From: UBA4802 sp964509195
GTDB taxonomy: Bacteria > Spirochaetota > UBA4802 > UB4802
Reading direction: 5' to 3'
NCBI GenBank assembly: GCA_964509195.1
Contig: CAZDWJ010000005.1
Span: forward strand, 114,379 to 178,378
Length of the DNA stretch: 64,000 nt
Positions 25,883-34,558 of this stretch are shown one piece after another (within the stretch, counting starts at the first letter, position 1; every line of letters begins with the position of its first letter). The position numbers and the translations under genes are program-made. The notes under the pieces were generated by a model. The model made no database searches and was not told where the DNA came from. It was given only the letters and a program-made list of their open reading frames with translations.

Positions 25883-27201
25883 TATATTGTCTGTAAAAGT
25901 GTAACAAGTGTATCGACATCATCTTTTGTGGTACACTCAGTTGCAGCAATCAAAAGGCAATCGTTTAATTCAGGGTAATATGTACCCAATGGAATTCCCA
26001 GTGCATACCCATTATCCAGTAAACGGCTGCGCACATTGTTTGCATTATCTATTCTTACAACAAACTCATTGAAAAATGGTGCATCAAATACACGCTGATA
26101 TCCCAATTGCACCAGTTGTTCCAGGCAATAGCTTGCTGCCCTGTGATTGGCAATTGCTATCTCTTTTAACTTGTTGCCCACAAGACTTAAATAGATCGTA
26201 GCCCGCAATGCACACAGGCCTTCATTAGTACAGATATTTGAAGTAGCGCGTTCTCGCCGTATGTGCTGCTCACGCGTTTGCAGTGTCATCACGTAGGCCT
26301 CCCTGCCATCCTCATCAACAGTTTTACCAACAAGTCTTCCAGGAATGGTACGCATAAATTCTTTTTTACACGCAAGTATCCCCAAAAGCGGTCCACCGCA
26401 TGCAGGGTAGTTACCAAACGATTGCCCCTCACCGCACACAATATCCGCACCAAGCTCGCCAGGGCTTTTTAATAATCCTAAGCTCATTGCTTCAGTAAAT
26501 GTTCCAATACATAACGCTTTGTGGTCGTGCGCAATCTGTGCTGCCTTTGCAATGTCTTCAATCACACCAAAGAAGTTAGGGCTTTGCACAATAACACATG
26601 CAACATCATTATTTATCATGTGCGATAGTTTGTGATAATCAGTTGCACCGTTTGTATAAGGAACTGTCTGCACTGTAATATCCGATGCCCATGCATACGT
26701 AGACAGTACCTGTTGATAGTGAGGATGAACTGTGGCAGAACACAGTACTGTATTTTTCTTAGTGGTACGCACCGCCATGAGCATACCTTCAGCTAATGCT
26801 GTTGCGCCATCGTACATACTGGCATTGGCAATATCCATACCGGTAAGCCTACACGTATACGTTTGAAATTCAAAGATTGCAGCTAACGTCCCCTGGCTTA
26901 CTTCAGGCTGATAGGGAGTATATGCAGTGTAAAATTCTGAACGTGATGCAAGATGATCCACCACTGCAGGTACATAGTGATTATAAATTCCTGCACCTAC
27001 AAAAGAAGAAGTCTTTCTATTATTGTTCCCAATCCTTGTTATTTTATGTAACGCTTCCTGTTCTGATAATGGCGCGGGAAGTTTTATGTGGGGGTTTTTT
27101 ACATGAGATGGTATATCAACAAAAAGATCTTCAGGTGAATCTACTCCAATTTCTTTACACATCGACTGGATATCATCATCACTGTTAGGCAGAAAGCTCA
27201 T
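25882..27201 (-). CDS. gcvPA: Glycine dehydrogenase (decarboxylating) subunit 1, GcvPA
   Basis: Subunit 1 pairs with GcvPB to form the P protein. The 439-residue product has the family's conserved SFVGAGIYNHYVPAVVDHL, FYTAYTPYQPEVSQGTLAAIFEFQ, MYDGATALAEG, GEGQSFGNYPACGGPLLG and TREQHIRRERATSNICTNEGL. Length is normal. Its ATG lies 2 bases after the gcvH stop, so translation is likely coupled. Confidence 0.96.
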   Translation of the reverse strand: MSFLPNSDDDIQSMCKEIGVDSPEDLFVDIPSHVKNPHIKLPAPLSEQEALHKITRIGNNNRKTSSFVGAGIYNHYVPAVVDHLASRSEFYTAYTPYQPEVSQGTLAAIFEFQTYTCRLTGMDIANASMYDGATALAEGMLMAVRTTKKNTVLCSATVHPHYQQVLSTYAWASDITVQTVPYTNGATDYHKLSHMINNDVACVIVQSPNFFGVIEDIAKAAQIAHDHKALCIGTFTEAMSLGLLKSPGELGADIVCGEGQSFGNYPACGGPLLGILACKKEFMRTIPGRLVGKTVDEDGREAYVMTLQTREQHIRRERATSNICTNEGLCALRATIYLSLVGNKLKEIAIANHRAASYCLEQLVQLGYQRVFDAPFFNEFVVRIDNANNVRSRLLDNGYALGIPLGTYYPELNDCLLIAATECTTKDDVDTLVTLLQTI

Positions 27202-27203
27202 GA

Positions 27204-27596
27204 CTACTCTCCTGAAGCTACATGCTCACCATAATTGGCTGCATCCATAAGCCCGTCAAGCTCATGTTTATCTTTTATATCAATTTTAAATATCCATCCT
27301 TTGCCGTATGGATCACTGTTGAGCAAATCAGGTGAATCCTCCAAGGTTTTATTTACTTCAACAATCCTTCCACTCACTGGTGCATATACATCGCTCACCG
27401 CTTTGACAGACTCAACAACTGCAACCTGCTCACCTGCTTTCACTTCAATGCCAACTTCTGGTAGTTCAACAAATACAATATCAGTTAGCATTTCCTGCGC
27501 ATGATCGGTGATACCACATATACCAGTGTAATCGTCCTGCACTTCAATCCATTCATGAGTCTTTGTGTACTTAAGATTTTCTGGAATATTGCTCAT
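27204..27596 (-). CDS. gcvH: Glycine cleavage system H protein
   Basis: GcvH is the lipoyl carrier that shuttles the aminomethyl group between P, T and L proteins. The ATG at 27596 gives a normal 130-residue protein starting MSNIPENLKYTKTHEWIEV, with AAGGAG seven bases upstream; an upstream in-frame start at 27629 has no such site. The lipoylated lysine is in VESVKAVSDVYAPVSG, and the ending has SDPYGKGWIFKI. Its lipoylation enzymes are encoded downstream in the same operon. A 238-base gap with a decayed repeat separates it from gcvT. Confidence 0.96.
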   Translation of the reverse strand: MSNIPENLKYTKTHEWIEVQDDYTGICGITDHAQEMLTDIVFVELPEVGIEVKAGEQVAVVESVKAVSDVYAPVSGRIVEVNKTLEDSPDLLNSDPYGKGWIFKIDIKDKHELDGLMDAANYGEHVASGE

Positions 27597-27661
27597 TACA
27601 GTGCTCCTTATAAAAATAGAATGTAACAATAATTATCGTTTCATATTCTTTACTACTTACA

Positions 27662-27832
27662 GTGTCATTGCAAACCCCGAAGGGATAATAAGTCTTTTTC
27701 TTTCATAAGTAGTAAGATTTCTTCTCGCTTCGTTTATCGAAATGAAAAGAATAGAATCTTCTCTCCTCCAAACAACAGAGTGGAAACATCATTCTTAGTA
27801 ATGACGTAGAGAATGTTCACCCCTCAAAATGA
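27662..27832. repeat. Decayed dispersed repeat (GTCATTGC...AATGAC type) between gcvT and gcvH
   Basis: The gap contains pieces resembling an intergenic repeat seen in many bacterial genomes that begins GTCATTGCGAG..CCGAAGG and ends in inverted CGCAATGAC copies. Here GTCATTGCAAACCCCGAAGGG is at about 27664, TTCTTCTCGCTTCGTTTATCG near 27719 and GTAATGACGTAGAG near 27799, with AAAATGAC at the end. Copies are degenerate and AT-shifted. The similarity is from memory, not a search. Its presence inside the operon may separate gcvT from gcvH transcription. Confidence 0.45.
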
Positions 27833-27834
27833 CT

Positions 27835-28935
27835 TTATAATTTTTTACCTGCATATTGATAAAATGGACGCTTTACTACCTTTGCAGGGCTTGTTTTATC
27901 CCTGATAACTATCGCCACCTCATCCCCTATTGAAACAACGCCACTTTTTACCAGTGCCATAGCAATGCCTTTTTTAAACACGGGCGAAAAACCACCGCTG
28001 GTAATATATCCAATATCTTCGTTATTATGCAAAACTCTATATTCACTCCGTGGTATTGCCTTATCAAGCATCTCTAAACAAATTATCTGGCGTGGCGCAC
28101 CGTTAGCTTTTTGCGTTTCAATAATATCTTTGGCAATATACTCAGATTGAGCACTCACCACAAAACCAATGCCACCTTCAACAGGTGTTATGGTATCATT
28201 TAGTTCATGACCATATAGCGAATATGAAGCTTCCAGACGAAGTGTGTCCCGCGCCCCAAGGCCCGCTGGTTTTATTCCATATTCCTTGCCGGCTTCAAGC
28301 AGATCATTCCATAGCCGTGAAACAACATTGTTGATGCAGAAAAGCTCATAGCCAAATTCGCCAGTATATCCTGTCTGCGAAATCAACACTGGTTCACCTT
28401 TATACGTCCCTGTAAAAAAATGAAAACGCTGTAGCACTTCCAGGCGGTCATCTTTTATTATCTTTTTTAAGATATTGTATGATTGCGGCCCCTGCAAATC
28501 AATTTTTGCAGTAGCCGCTGAAACATCCTGTATTGATACGTTGGTTTTACAATGCTGCATCAGCCATTGTACATCCTTCTCGGTTGTTGCTGCATTTACC
28601 ACAAGGTAATATTCATTATCCGAAAGCATAAAAATAAAAAGGTCGTCAATAACACCACCCTGCTCATTTAAAAAACAAGTATACATTGATTTACCTTTCT
28701 CAAGCCTTCCCATATCGGTGGGTATAAGCCGTTGCAAAGCTGCCCGTGCGCCTCTTCCCTTAATTACTATCTCACCCATATGTGACACATCAAAAAGCCC
28801 TGCAGCCTGGCGCACTGCCATATGTTCTTCAATTATGGAAGAGTACATTACCGGCAGTTCCCATCCGGCAAACTCTACCATTTTGCCACCTAATTTTATG
28901 TGATCATCATACAGAAAAGTTTTCTGCGCCGTCAT
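27835..28935 (-). CDS. gcvT: Glycine cleavage system T protein (aminomethyltransferase)
   Basis: GcvT releases ammonia from the aminomethyl-lipoyl arm of GcvH and makes methylene-tetrahydrofolate. The 366-residue protein has GKMVEFAGWELPVMY, the FDVSHMGEI motif, LIPTDMGRLEKGKSMY, SQTGYTGEFGYELF and LGARDTLRLEASYSLYGHEL, all standard. The start overlaps the stop of the upstream FAD oxidoreductase as ATGA, so the two are translationally coupled. Confidence 0.96.
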   Translation of the reverse strand: MTAQKTFLYDDHIKLGGKMVEFAGWELPVMYSSIIEEHMAVRQAAGLFDVSHMGEIVIKGRGARAALQRLIPTDMGRLEKGKSMYTCFLNEQGGVIDDLFIFMLSDNEYYLVVNAATTEKDVQWLMQHCKTNVSIQDVSAATAKIDLQGPQSYNILKKIIKDDRLEVLQRFHFFTGTYKGEPVLISQTGYTGEFGYELFCINNVVSRLWNDLLEAGKEYGIKPAGLGARDTLRLEASYSLYGHELNDTITPVEGGIGFVVSAQSEYIAKDIIETQKANGAPRQIICLEMLDKAIPRSEYRVLHNNEDIGYITSGGFSPVFKKGIAMALVKSGVVSIGDEVAIVIRDKTSPAKVVKRPFYQYAGKKL

Positions 28936-30257
28936 TTCAGTCTCCGTTTTGCAAATTCACATGCTTTATACAAAATATCATTCACCTCACTCACAGCAGG
29001 GCAATACGCCATTTCAAAGCGCATCAGTTCATCAATAGTTAAACCAAATTCAATTGCTAAACTGATTATATTTATTCGTGCGGCTGCACCACTGCCTATT
29101 GCCTGAGAACCAATAATTTTCCCTTTTGTATCACACAGTATCTTAAAAGTCAAACGTTCATTTTTGGGGAAATATTCTGGTTTTACTGTAGCACTAATTT
29201 TGCCAGCAATCACAGAAAAGCCGCGTTCTTTTGCAACATTTGTTGAAAATCCTGTTGCAGCAATCTCCATATCACCAATTTTTGTTACAAATGTGCCAGC
29301 AGTACCACGATATTTTGAGTGTATACCCATAACATTTTCAGCAGCAATGATTCCCTGCTTATATGCCGAAGTTGCCAGTTTAACCCCAAAAGGCTTCTTA
29401 TCGATTACCGACCAGTTCTGTATACAATCTCCTGCAGCATAGATATCATGTTGCATTTGTAAATGTTCATTGACAACTATACCAAATCTAGTTGTTTCAA
29501 AAGAAGAGTTGTCTGCCCAATCACAGTTTGCTGCAAATCCGGTAGCTGCAATGACGATGTCGGCAGTATATTCTTTATCCATTGTTATAATGCCAAATTC
29601 ACTATAGCGCTTTTCTATTGCAGTAACAGGAGAATGTAGTACTAACTCAATATTTTGACTTGTGCAGTATTCTGCTACTATCCCTGCCATATCGCTATCA
29701 ACTGCCTGTGGCAGCACTTCTTTTGCTTCAATTACTGTTACGCTAAGGCCACACACCTTCAGTGCATACGCCACTTCCAGACCAATAGCCCCTGCACCGA
29801 TAACTATCGCCCTACTCTTTTCTTTTATTTTTTCTTTTATCTGCTTTAAATCAGCAATGCTACTCAGTGTATATACGCCACTTTGTATATAGCGTTCAAT
29901 ATTTGTGACAGGTGGCAATAAGGGTTTATAGCCTGTACACAGAATAGCCTTATCATATTGAACTTTGTATATGGTAGTATCGTTGTTTACCACTATCTCT
30001 TTTTTTGTAGGATCAACACTGTGAACTTTCCCCTTTACTTTTTCTACATTCATCCTAGATAAAAATATATCCTGCTGTAATTCTTCTTCGTTTACCATAC
30101 CCTCAAGGGCATACGGCAAACCGCAGGGATGAACAATATCTTTTTCTTTGGGATCAACAACTACAATGTGTGCTTTAGGATTAATTCGCTTAATCGTCAT
30201 CAAAGCAGCATATCCTGCTGAACCCAAACCGGCTATAACTATAGGTTTTTGTTCCAT
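28932..30257 (-). CDS. Class III pyridine nucleotide-disulfide oxidoreductase (CoA-disulfide reductase/NADH oxidase-like)
   Basis: The 441-residue protein has an FAD-binding GLGSAGY (10-16), an NAD-binding GAGAIGLEVA in the middle, a second FAD motif (DIYAAGDC) and a C-terminal dimerisation domain. The active site is HPCGLPYALEG with a single cysteine (Cys45), the mark of the class that includes CoA-disulfide reductase, NADH oxidase and NADH peroxidase. A true dihydrolipoyl dehydrogenase would have CxxxxC. Yet the gene heads the glycine cleavage operon, overlapping gcvT, where an L protein might be expected. Its in vivo substrate is uncertain: it could reoxidise NADH from glycine oxidation, reduce a low-molecular disulfide, or act on the lipoyl arm in a new way. 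Confidence 0.85.
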   Translation of the reverse strand: MEQKPIVIAGLGSAGYAALMTIKRINPKAHIVVVDPKEKDIVHPCGLPYALEGMVNEEELQQDIFLSRMNVEKVKGKVHSVDPTKKEIVVNNDTTIYKVQYDKAILCTGYKPLLPPVTNIERYIQSGVYTLSSIADLKQIKEKIKEKSRAIVIGAGAIGLEVAYALKVCGLSVTVIEAKEVLPQAVDSDMAGIVAEYCTSQNIELVLHSPVTAIEKRYSEFGIITMDKEYTADIVIAATGFAANCDWADNSSFETTRFGIVVNEHLQMQHDIYAAGDCIQNWSVIDKKPFGVKLATSAYKQGIIAAENVMGIHSKYRGTAGTFVTKIGDMEIAATGFSTNVAKERGFSVIAGKISATVKPEYFPKNERLTFKILCDTKGKIIGSQAIGSGAAARINIISLAIEFGLTIDELMRFEMAYCPAVSEVNDILYKACEFAKRRLK

Positions 30258-30438
30258 TTACCATTCTCTGACATCAGCATAAAATATTGTGCTATATAAT
30301 TTCTTAAATTGCACTGAAAATTTCCCAAACTACACATTAAGTATTCAAGGAGTATTCATATACAAAAGGCTAAAGGAAAAATGATTTTTTTAAAGTGTAG
30401 ATTTTATATTTCTATTCGTCAATAAAAATTATTCTAAA

Positions 30439-32007
30439 TTACACTTTAAATTCCTGCACCATACAACCAAGCTTTTCAGTTAATTGATACATACCATTCA
30501 CAATAGCATTTATATCTTTGACAAGTTGCGATAGCTCATCGGAAACAGTGTGTATGCTTTGAAGTGTATTCCCCGCATCGGCAATGAGCTCTGACTGCTC
30601 ACGTGATGATTGCGAAATATTTGCGATTAACACATTAAACATCTGTGCAAGGTCCACAAGCTGATTCATTTCACTGTTCATGCTTGCAATTAGTGCCAAA
30701 GAAGTTTCAACTTCTCTGTTGACTTCAAACATAGCGCTGGACGTGCTGTCTATATCGCGCAGTATCCGTTGAGTCATTGCTGCTATTTCCTTTGTGGCCC
30801 TGCTTGTGCGGTCAGCCAATTTACTCACTTCATCTGAAACCACAGCAAAGCCTCTTCCATGTTCACCAGCCCGTGCTGCTTCTATAGCAGCGTTTAATGC
30901 TAAAAGGTTTGTCTGATCTGCTATCTCTTCTATTGTTTCAGCTATCTCATTAATGCGCTTACTTGATTGACTCAGCGATTCAACCTCATGGGAAGAAACT
31001 TTTGCAACCTGCGAAATTCTATCCATACTTTTAATTGCTTTCTCCATAAGCTGGCTGCTACCTGTCGCTGTATGTATTGCACTATCTGCAAGCTTGTGTA
31101 TATCTTCAGACTCACGCGCATTCTTTTTAAACCACTGCGTCATATTCTGTATAATACTTGATGCCTTACCTGCTACCTGCAACTGAACATTCACACCTTT
31201 CTGTATTGCATCAGTGTGTTGTTTTATAGTATCACTGTAGTCTGTAAGGTTTTGCGATAGCTCCTTGAATTGCTGTATTGCCTGATGAAGATTTGCCACC
31301 ATAACGCTGAATGCACGCTCAAGGGATCCTGCAGCACCACTTGAAGATGTGCTAACTGTTACTGTGAGATCTCCCTGTGATATAACCTGTGCAACATTTG
31401 CAAGAGCCTGTATTTCGTCAACTTGAGCATTGGTTAGCTTTCCACGTAGATCAAATTCGCTCTTTAATTGTTTAAACCGTAAGTAACTAAAACTTGCCGT
31501 TATGACTACAGTTGAAATCATAAAGAAAAGATTATTTATCATGCTAATATAATCCACTGACTTTATTGCTATAACATTAAGTCCCACATACATACATACC
31601 ACTGCTAATCCATTCATTACAGAATGGATAAACGGCCATGGAATTAACAAATTTACACCAATGATAACAAGGTTGAGACCAGCATAATAGCCTGAACTAA
31701 AACCACCCAGGTCTACAGTCATACAAGCTATCACAAAACCTGTATTTAACACTGCTGCATACCCATGGAGAATATTAAGCCTCCCTGGTTTAGAAATCCG
31801 CAAAATGATATACTGGATAACCAGCAATGCTGTGGATATAGCTCTATACACAACAAAGCGTGGGAACAACTCATGTGGTGTAATGATATAATCAAGAATT
31901 AAAAATCCGGGAACAAGAATTGAACCAAGCAGTATTAATATTTTTAACCATGAATGTATGAGATTATTTATATATACAGTAAAGCTGTTATCAGAAATAT
32001 TATGCAT
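30439..32007 (-). CDS. Methyl-accepting chemotaxis protein with a six-helix membrane sensor
   Basis: The 522-residue receptor begins with about six transmembrane helices (20-190) and no large periplasmic domain. A short HAMP-like linker (GDLTVTVSTSSSG) and a long coiled-coil cytoplasmic signalling domain follow. The hairpin tip EIADQTNLLALNAAIEAARAGEHGRGFAVVSDEV, the binding site for CheA/CheW, lies near 365-400. The membrane-embedded sensor suggests a hydrophobic, redox or membrane-state signal. No chemotaxis genes adjoin it. It resembles the second receptor at 35856-37403 in layout, but the sensor sequences differ. Confidence 0.93.
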   Translation of the reverse strand: MHNISDNSFTVYINNLIHSWLKILILLGSILVPGFLILDYIITPHELFPRFVVYRAISTALLVIQYIILRISKPGRLNILHGYAAVLNTGFVIACMTVDLGGFSSGYYAGLNLVIIGVNLLIPWPFIHSVMNGLAVVCMYVGLNVIAIKSVDYISMINNLFFMISTVVITASFSYLRFKQLKSEFDLRGKLTNAQVDEIQALANVAQVISQGDLTVTVSTSSSGAAGSLERAFSVMVANLHQAIQQFKELSQNLTDYSDTIKQHTDAIQKGVNVQLQVAGKASSIIQNMTQWFKKNARESEDIHKLADSAIHTATGSSQLMEKAIKSMDRISQVAKVSSHEVESLSQSSKRINEIAETIEEIADQTNLLALNAAIEAARAGEHGRGFAVVSDEVSKLADRTSRATKEIAAMTQRILRDIDSTSSAMFEVNREVETSLALIASMNSEMNQLVDLAQMFNVLIANISQSSREQSELIADAGNTLQSIHTVSDELSQLVKDINAIVNGMYQLTEKLGCMVQEFKV

Positions 32008-32262
32008 TTAATCCCGATTTGGGCAAATGTACTTGAAAGATTTGCTAGGTTATATTACTAATGCAATCGATGATATAAACAGTGACAATAAAATGTCAAG
32101 AGAAAAACGGAATCGCATCATTTTTATGTATATCACACATTCATATACGCCTCATTAATGGAGTGCGTCTAAACCTGTGTCAATCATCTCATTAAAGAAA
32201 TTAAAGATAAATAACCAAAAAAAATAGTCATCGTATGCTTTCAATAACCAAATTGAATGGAA

Positions 32263-32928
32263 TTACGTATCTGCTCGTTTATACTCACCAACCCTGCAGT
32301 GTGCATAGCGTGTTGGCAAAGGCACACGATAGTTATCGGTACATTGCATGATAATATCTGCTGCCTCATCAATGCCTACTTTATGCCCTGGCGATACAAA
32401 CACAGGTTTGACGCATGATCGTGTCCTCAATACCACGCCTATACACTGATCATTATCATATAAATATGATCTATCACCCTTATTGATGCCCGGTTGTTCA
32501 TATGTACCACATAGCCGCGATTTTGCACAGCCTATTGTTGGCACATCAAGTAACACCCCTATATGACTGGCAATTCCACAACGGCGTGGATGAGCAATCC
32601 CCTGCCCATCAAAAATCAGAATATCAGGTTGAATTGCAAGTTTCTCAAACGCTTTTACCACTAAAGGGCCTTCCCTGAATGATAGCAAACCTGGAACGTA
32701 AGGAAATGTTACGGGGTCAGAGCTAAATACTTCCTGACAAAAAGTGAGTTTAGGAAATTCAAACACGGCAATTATGCAAAACCCTACACCGCGCGGGGTC
32801 AGAGCCACATCTATACCCGCAACATATTTAATTTTTTTAGGTTTACCCTGAATGACAACCCGTTGAGCTATTGTTTTCTGTATTGCAATAGCTTCCTGTA
32901 CATTACAAATCCATTTATTGGCACTCAT
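32263..32928 (-). CDS. nfi: Endonuclease V (deoxyinosine 3' endonuclease)
   Basis: Endonuclease V cuts DNA or RNA next to inosine and starts repair of deaminated adenine. The 221-residue protein has the full motif set: catalytic Asp40 in AGIDVA, FREGP (84-88), DGQGIAHPRRCGIASHIG (107-124) with the metal-binding aspartate, CAKSRLCG, and SPGHKVGIDEA. Size fits the family. It stands alone on the minus strand, with 255 bases on its 3' side and 166 on its 5' side that show nothing recognisable. Confidence 0.95.
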   Translation of the reverse strand: MSANKWICNVQEAIAIQKTIAQRVVIQGKPKKIKYVAGIDVALTPRGVGFCIIAVFEFPKLTFCQEVFSSDPVTFPYVPGLLSFREGPLVVKAFEKLAIQPDILIFDGQGIAHPRRCGIASHIGVLLDVPTIGCAKSRLCGTYEQPGINKGDRSYLYDNDQCIGVVLRTRSCVKPVFVSPGHKVGIDEAADIIMQCTDNYRVPLPTRYAHCRVGEYKRADT

Positions 32929-33094
32929 TGCTCTGTTCCTATTATTTCAGGTAAATTACCAACAACATAATAATGTCAACGAAATTGCAAAAGGGCTACC
33001 CCAATATTTTTTCATCTATATTAAAAAATATTATTGTCATATAATCAGCTATATGCTGTAATCATCAAAAATTTTTTTTAGGGCGATAGTTACC

Positions 33095-33700
33095 ATGGAA
33101 AGAAAACGTATTCAATATACTATATTCAACACCCCAATAGTAAACCATATGCTTCGTGTTATTGCATTTGTTTTAAGGAAATTGTTAGGATGGAAAAAGG
33201 TGGGAACATTACCCGATTTCCCACACTATGTAGCTATTCTTGCATTCCATACTTCCAACTGGGATGTATTCTATGGTATCCTGTTTGCCTTTTCTTTTAA
33301 AGTTGACATATATTTTATGGCTAAAAACCAGCTTTTTCGTTTCCCGTTTGCACCGTTGGTTCGCTTTCTTGGTGGAATCCCCATTGATCGTTCTGTATCA
33401 AGTAATACAGTACAGGCAACTATCGATATGTTCAAGAAGCATAAAAAATTTGCAATAGCATTAGCTCCTGAAGGAACCCGTAAAAAGGTAGAAAAATGGA
33501 AAACAGGTTTTTATCATATTGCAGTAGGTGCAAATGTTCCCATTATCCTGGCATTTTTAGATTACAAATCAAAATCGGGTGGTGTTGGAGCCATCATTTA
33601 TCCTACCGGTAATTTACAGGCTGACTTTGAAAAAATAAAAAATTTTTACATGACAGTGAATGCACGATATCCTGAGCTTGCATCTTTGCCACAGTCATAA
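33095..33700 (+). CDS. 1-acyl-glycerol-3-phosphate acyltransferase-like protein (PlsC family)
   Basis: The 201-residue protein has the acyltransferase HX4D catalytic motif as H52-TSNW-D57, the GGIPIDRS block and APEGTR (about 123-128), placing it in the PlsC/LPLAT family that acylates lysophosphatidic acid or related lipids. A short hydrophobic region near residues 17-32 could be a membrane-contact helix. The variant WKTGFYHIA follows the EGTR block. The GCGATAG motif (33083-33089) falls between a weak AGGG site and the ATG, so the leader is unusual. It converges on integrase debris. Confidence 0.88.
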   Translation: MERKRIQYTIFNTPIVNHMLRVIAFVLRKLLGWKKVGTLPDFPHYVAILAFHTSNWDVFYGILFAFSFKVDIYFMAKNQLFRFPFAPLVRFLGGIPIDRSVSSNTVQATIDMFKKHKKFAIALAPEGTRKKVEKWKTGFYHIAVGANVPIILAFLDYKSKSGGVGAIIYPTGNLQADFEKIKNFYMTVNARYPELASLPQS

Positions 33701-33709
33701 TCCTGATTT

Positions 33710-34020
33710 TTAGAATATGTTATCTTCTTTACAGTAGTAATTTAATTTTATCCTCATCAACTGTGTCTCAATGTATGAACGGTCTGTCAATTTTATTATT
33801 CCAGCTTTTTCACAAACTCTTTTAAATATATCATGAATGCTTTTTACAGAATATTTACCACCCTGTGGACCTTCAAATAAATAAATTTGTGGTCTATAAA
33901 AACTATAACAACTAACAAGCATATCTTTTGGCTTTAATGAAAGATAAAATATTTTGTCCTTATCCTCATTTTCTTTCCTTATTGAAAGTGTTCACTCGGT
34001 TTAAGTCTATGTCACATATT
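33710..34020 (-). pseudogene. Decayed tyrosine recombinase (integrase) fragment
   Basis: Three frames together spell the catalytic domain of a phage-type integrase. DIDLNR near 34000 is in one frame. TLSIRKENEDKDKIFYLSLK and YLFEGPQGGKYSVKSIHDIF...CEKAGI (33795-33985) are in a second. HTLRHS, the box with the catalytic His and Arg, is in a third frame at 33760-33777 and is followed at once by stops. The order and spacing match real integrases, so this is a gene broken by at least two frameshifts. The N-terminal domain and the catalytic tyrosine are gone. Confidence 0.75.
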
Positions 34021-34084
34021 TTCATTTTGAGATTGTCCCTCTTTTAATAGAAATTCTCTAGCGATATCACTTCGTTCATAACCA

Positions 34085-34348
34085 TCAAATTGTGCTTTTG
34101 TCATTAATTATCCCCTTTTCTCTTGCAAGCGACTCTATGTTTTTCACTAGCGCAAAAATTACGAAGGAACCGCGCACTAGTTCTTCAACCTTTACAATAG
34201 CGCTAGCAAGCCACCGCTTCTTCATGTCACCTGTGCGCCATCTTTTCACCCCATGCGCAAACCTCTCAAAATGGCTGTACATCTTAACGAACATCGGTTT
34301 TGCCCCTTTATTAAGTTCACGTAAATCTTCCTTTAAATTATGAGCTCT
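34085..34348 (-). pseudogene. Transposase C-terminal remnant
   Basis: An open stretch of about 85 codons reads AHNLKEDLRELNKGAKP, then about 69 residues including HGVKRWRTGDMKKRWLASAIVKVEE. The latter resembles the C-terminus of mutator/IS256-like transposases, where VKRWRDGDM..RW.A...LEAEK is common; this recognition is from memory. There is no N-terminal or catalytic region and no flanking inverted repeat. With the neighbouring integrase fragment it marks a site of old mobile-element insertion between plsC and proA. Confidence 0.55.
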
Positions 34349-34558
34349 GACACCTCAACAATGACTATCGCCCTAATGTAAAAATTACATTACACCAGTA
34401 TTTCCATGAGCCTGGTGACACAATGTAAGATCGTACCTAAAAGCTTTATGTGTATTGCCGTGGGGAACTTTTGTTCTGACCCCATCAAAAATCTATTGAC
34501 ACAAATTGTGTATTCAGAAACGAATATCGATATATTGTATATTATACGAGGGGATACT

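Noticed and set aside
28932..30257. Classical dihydrolipoyl dehydrogenase (gcvL/lpdA)
   Set aside because: The active site has a single cysteine (PCGLPY), not the CxxxxC pair of the L protein.
30258..30438. Glycine riboswitch in front of the glycine cleavage operon
   Set aside because: The conserved core of glycine aptamers was not found in the upstream 181 bases.
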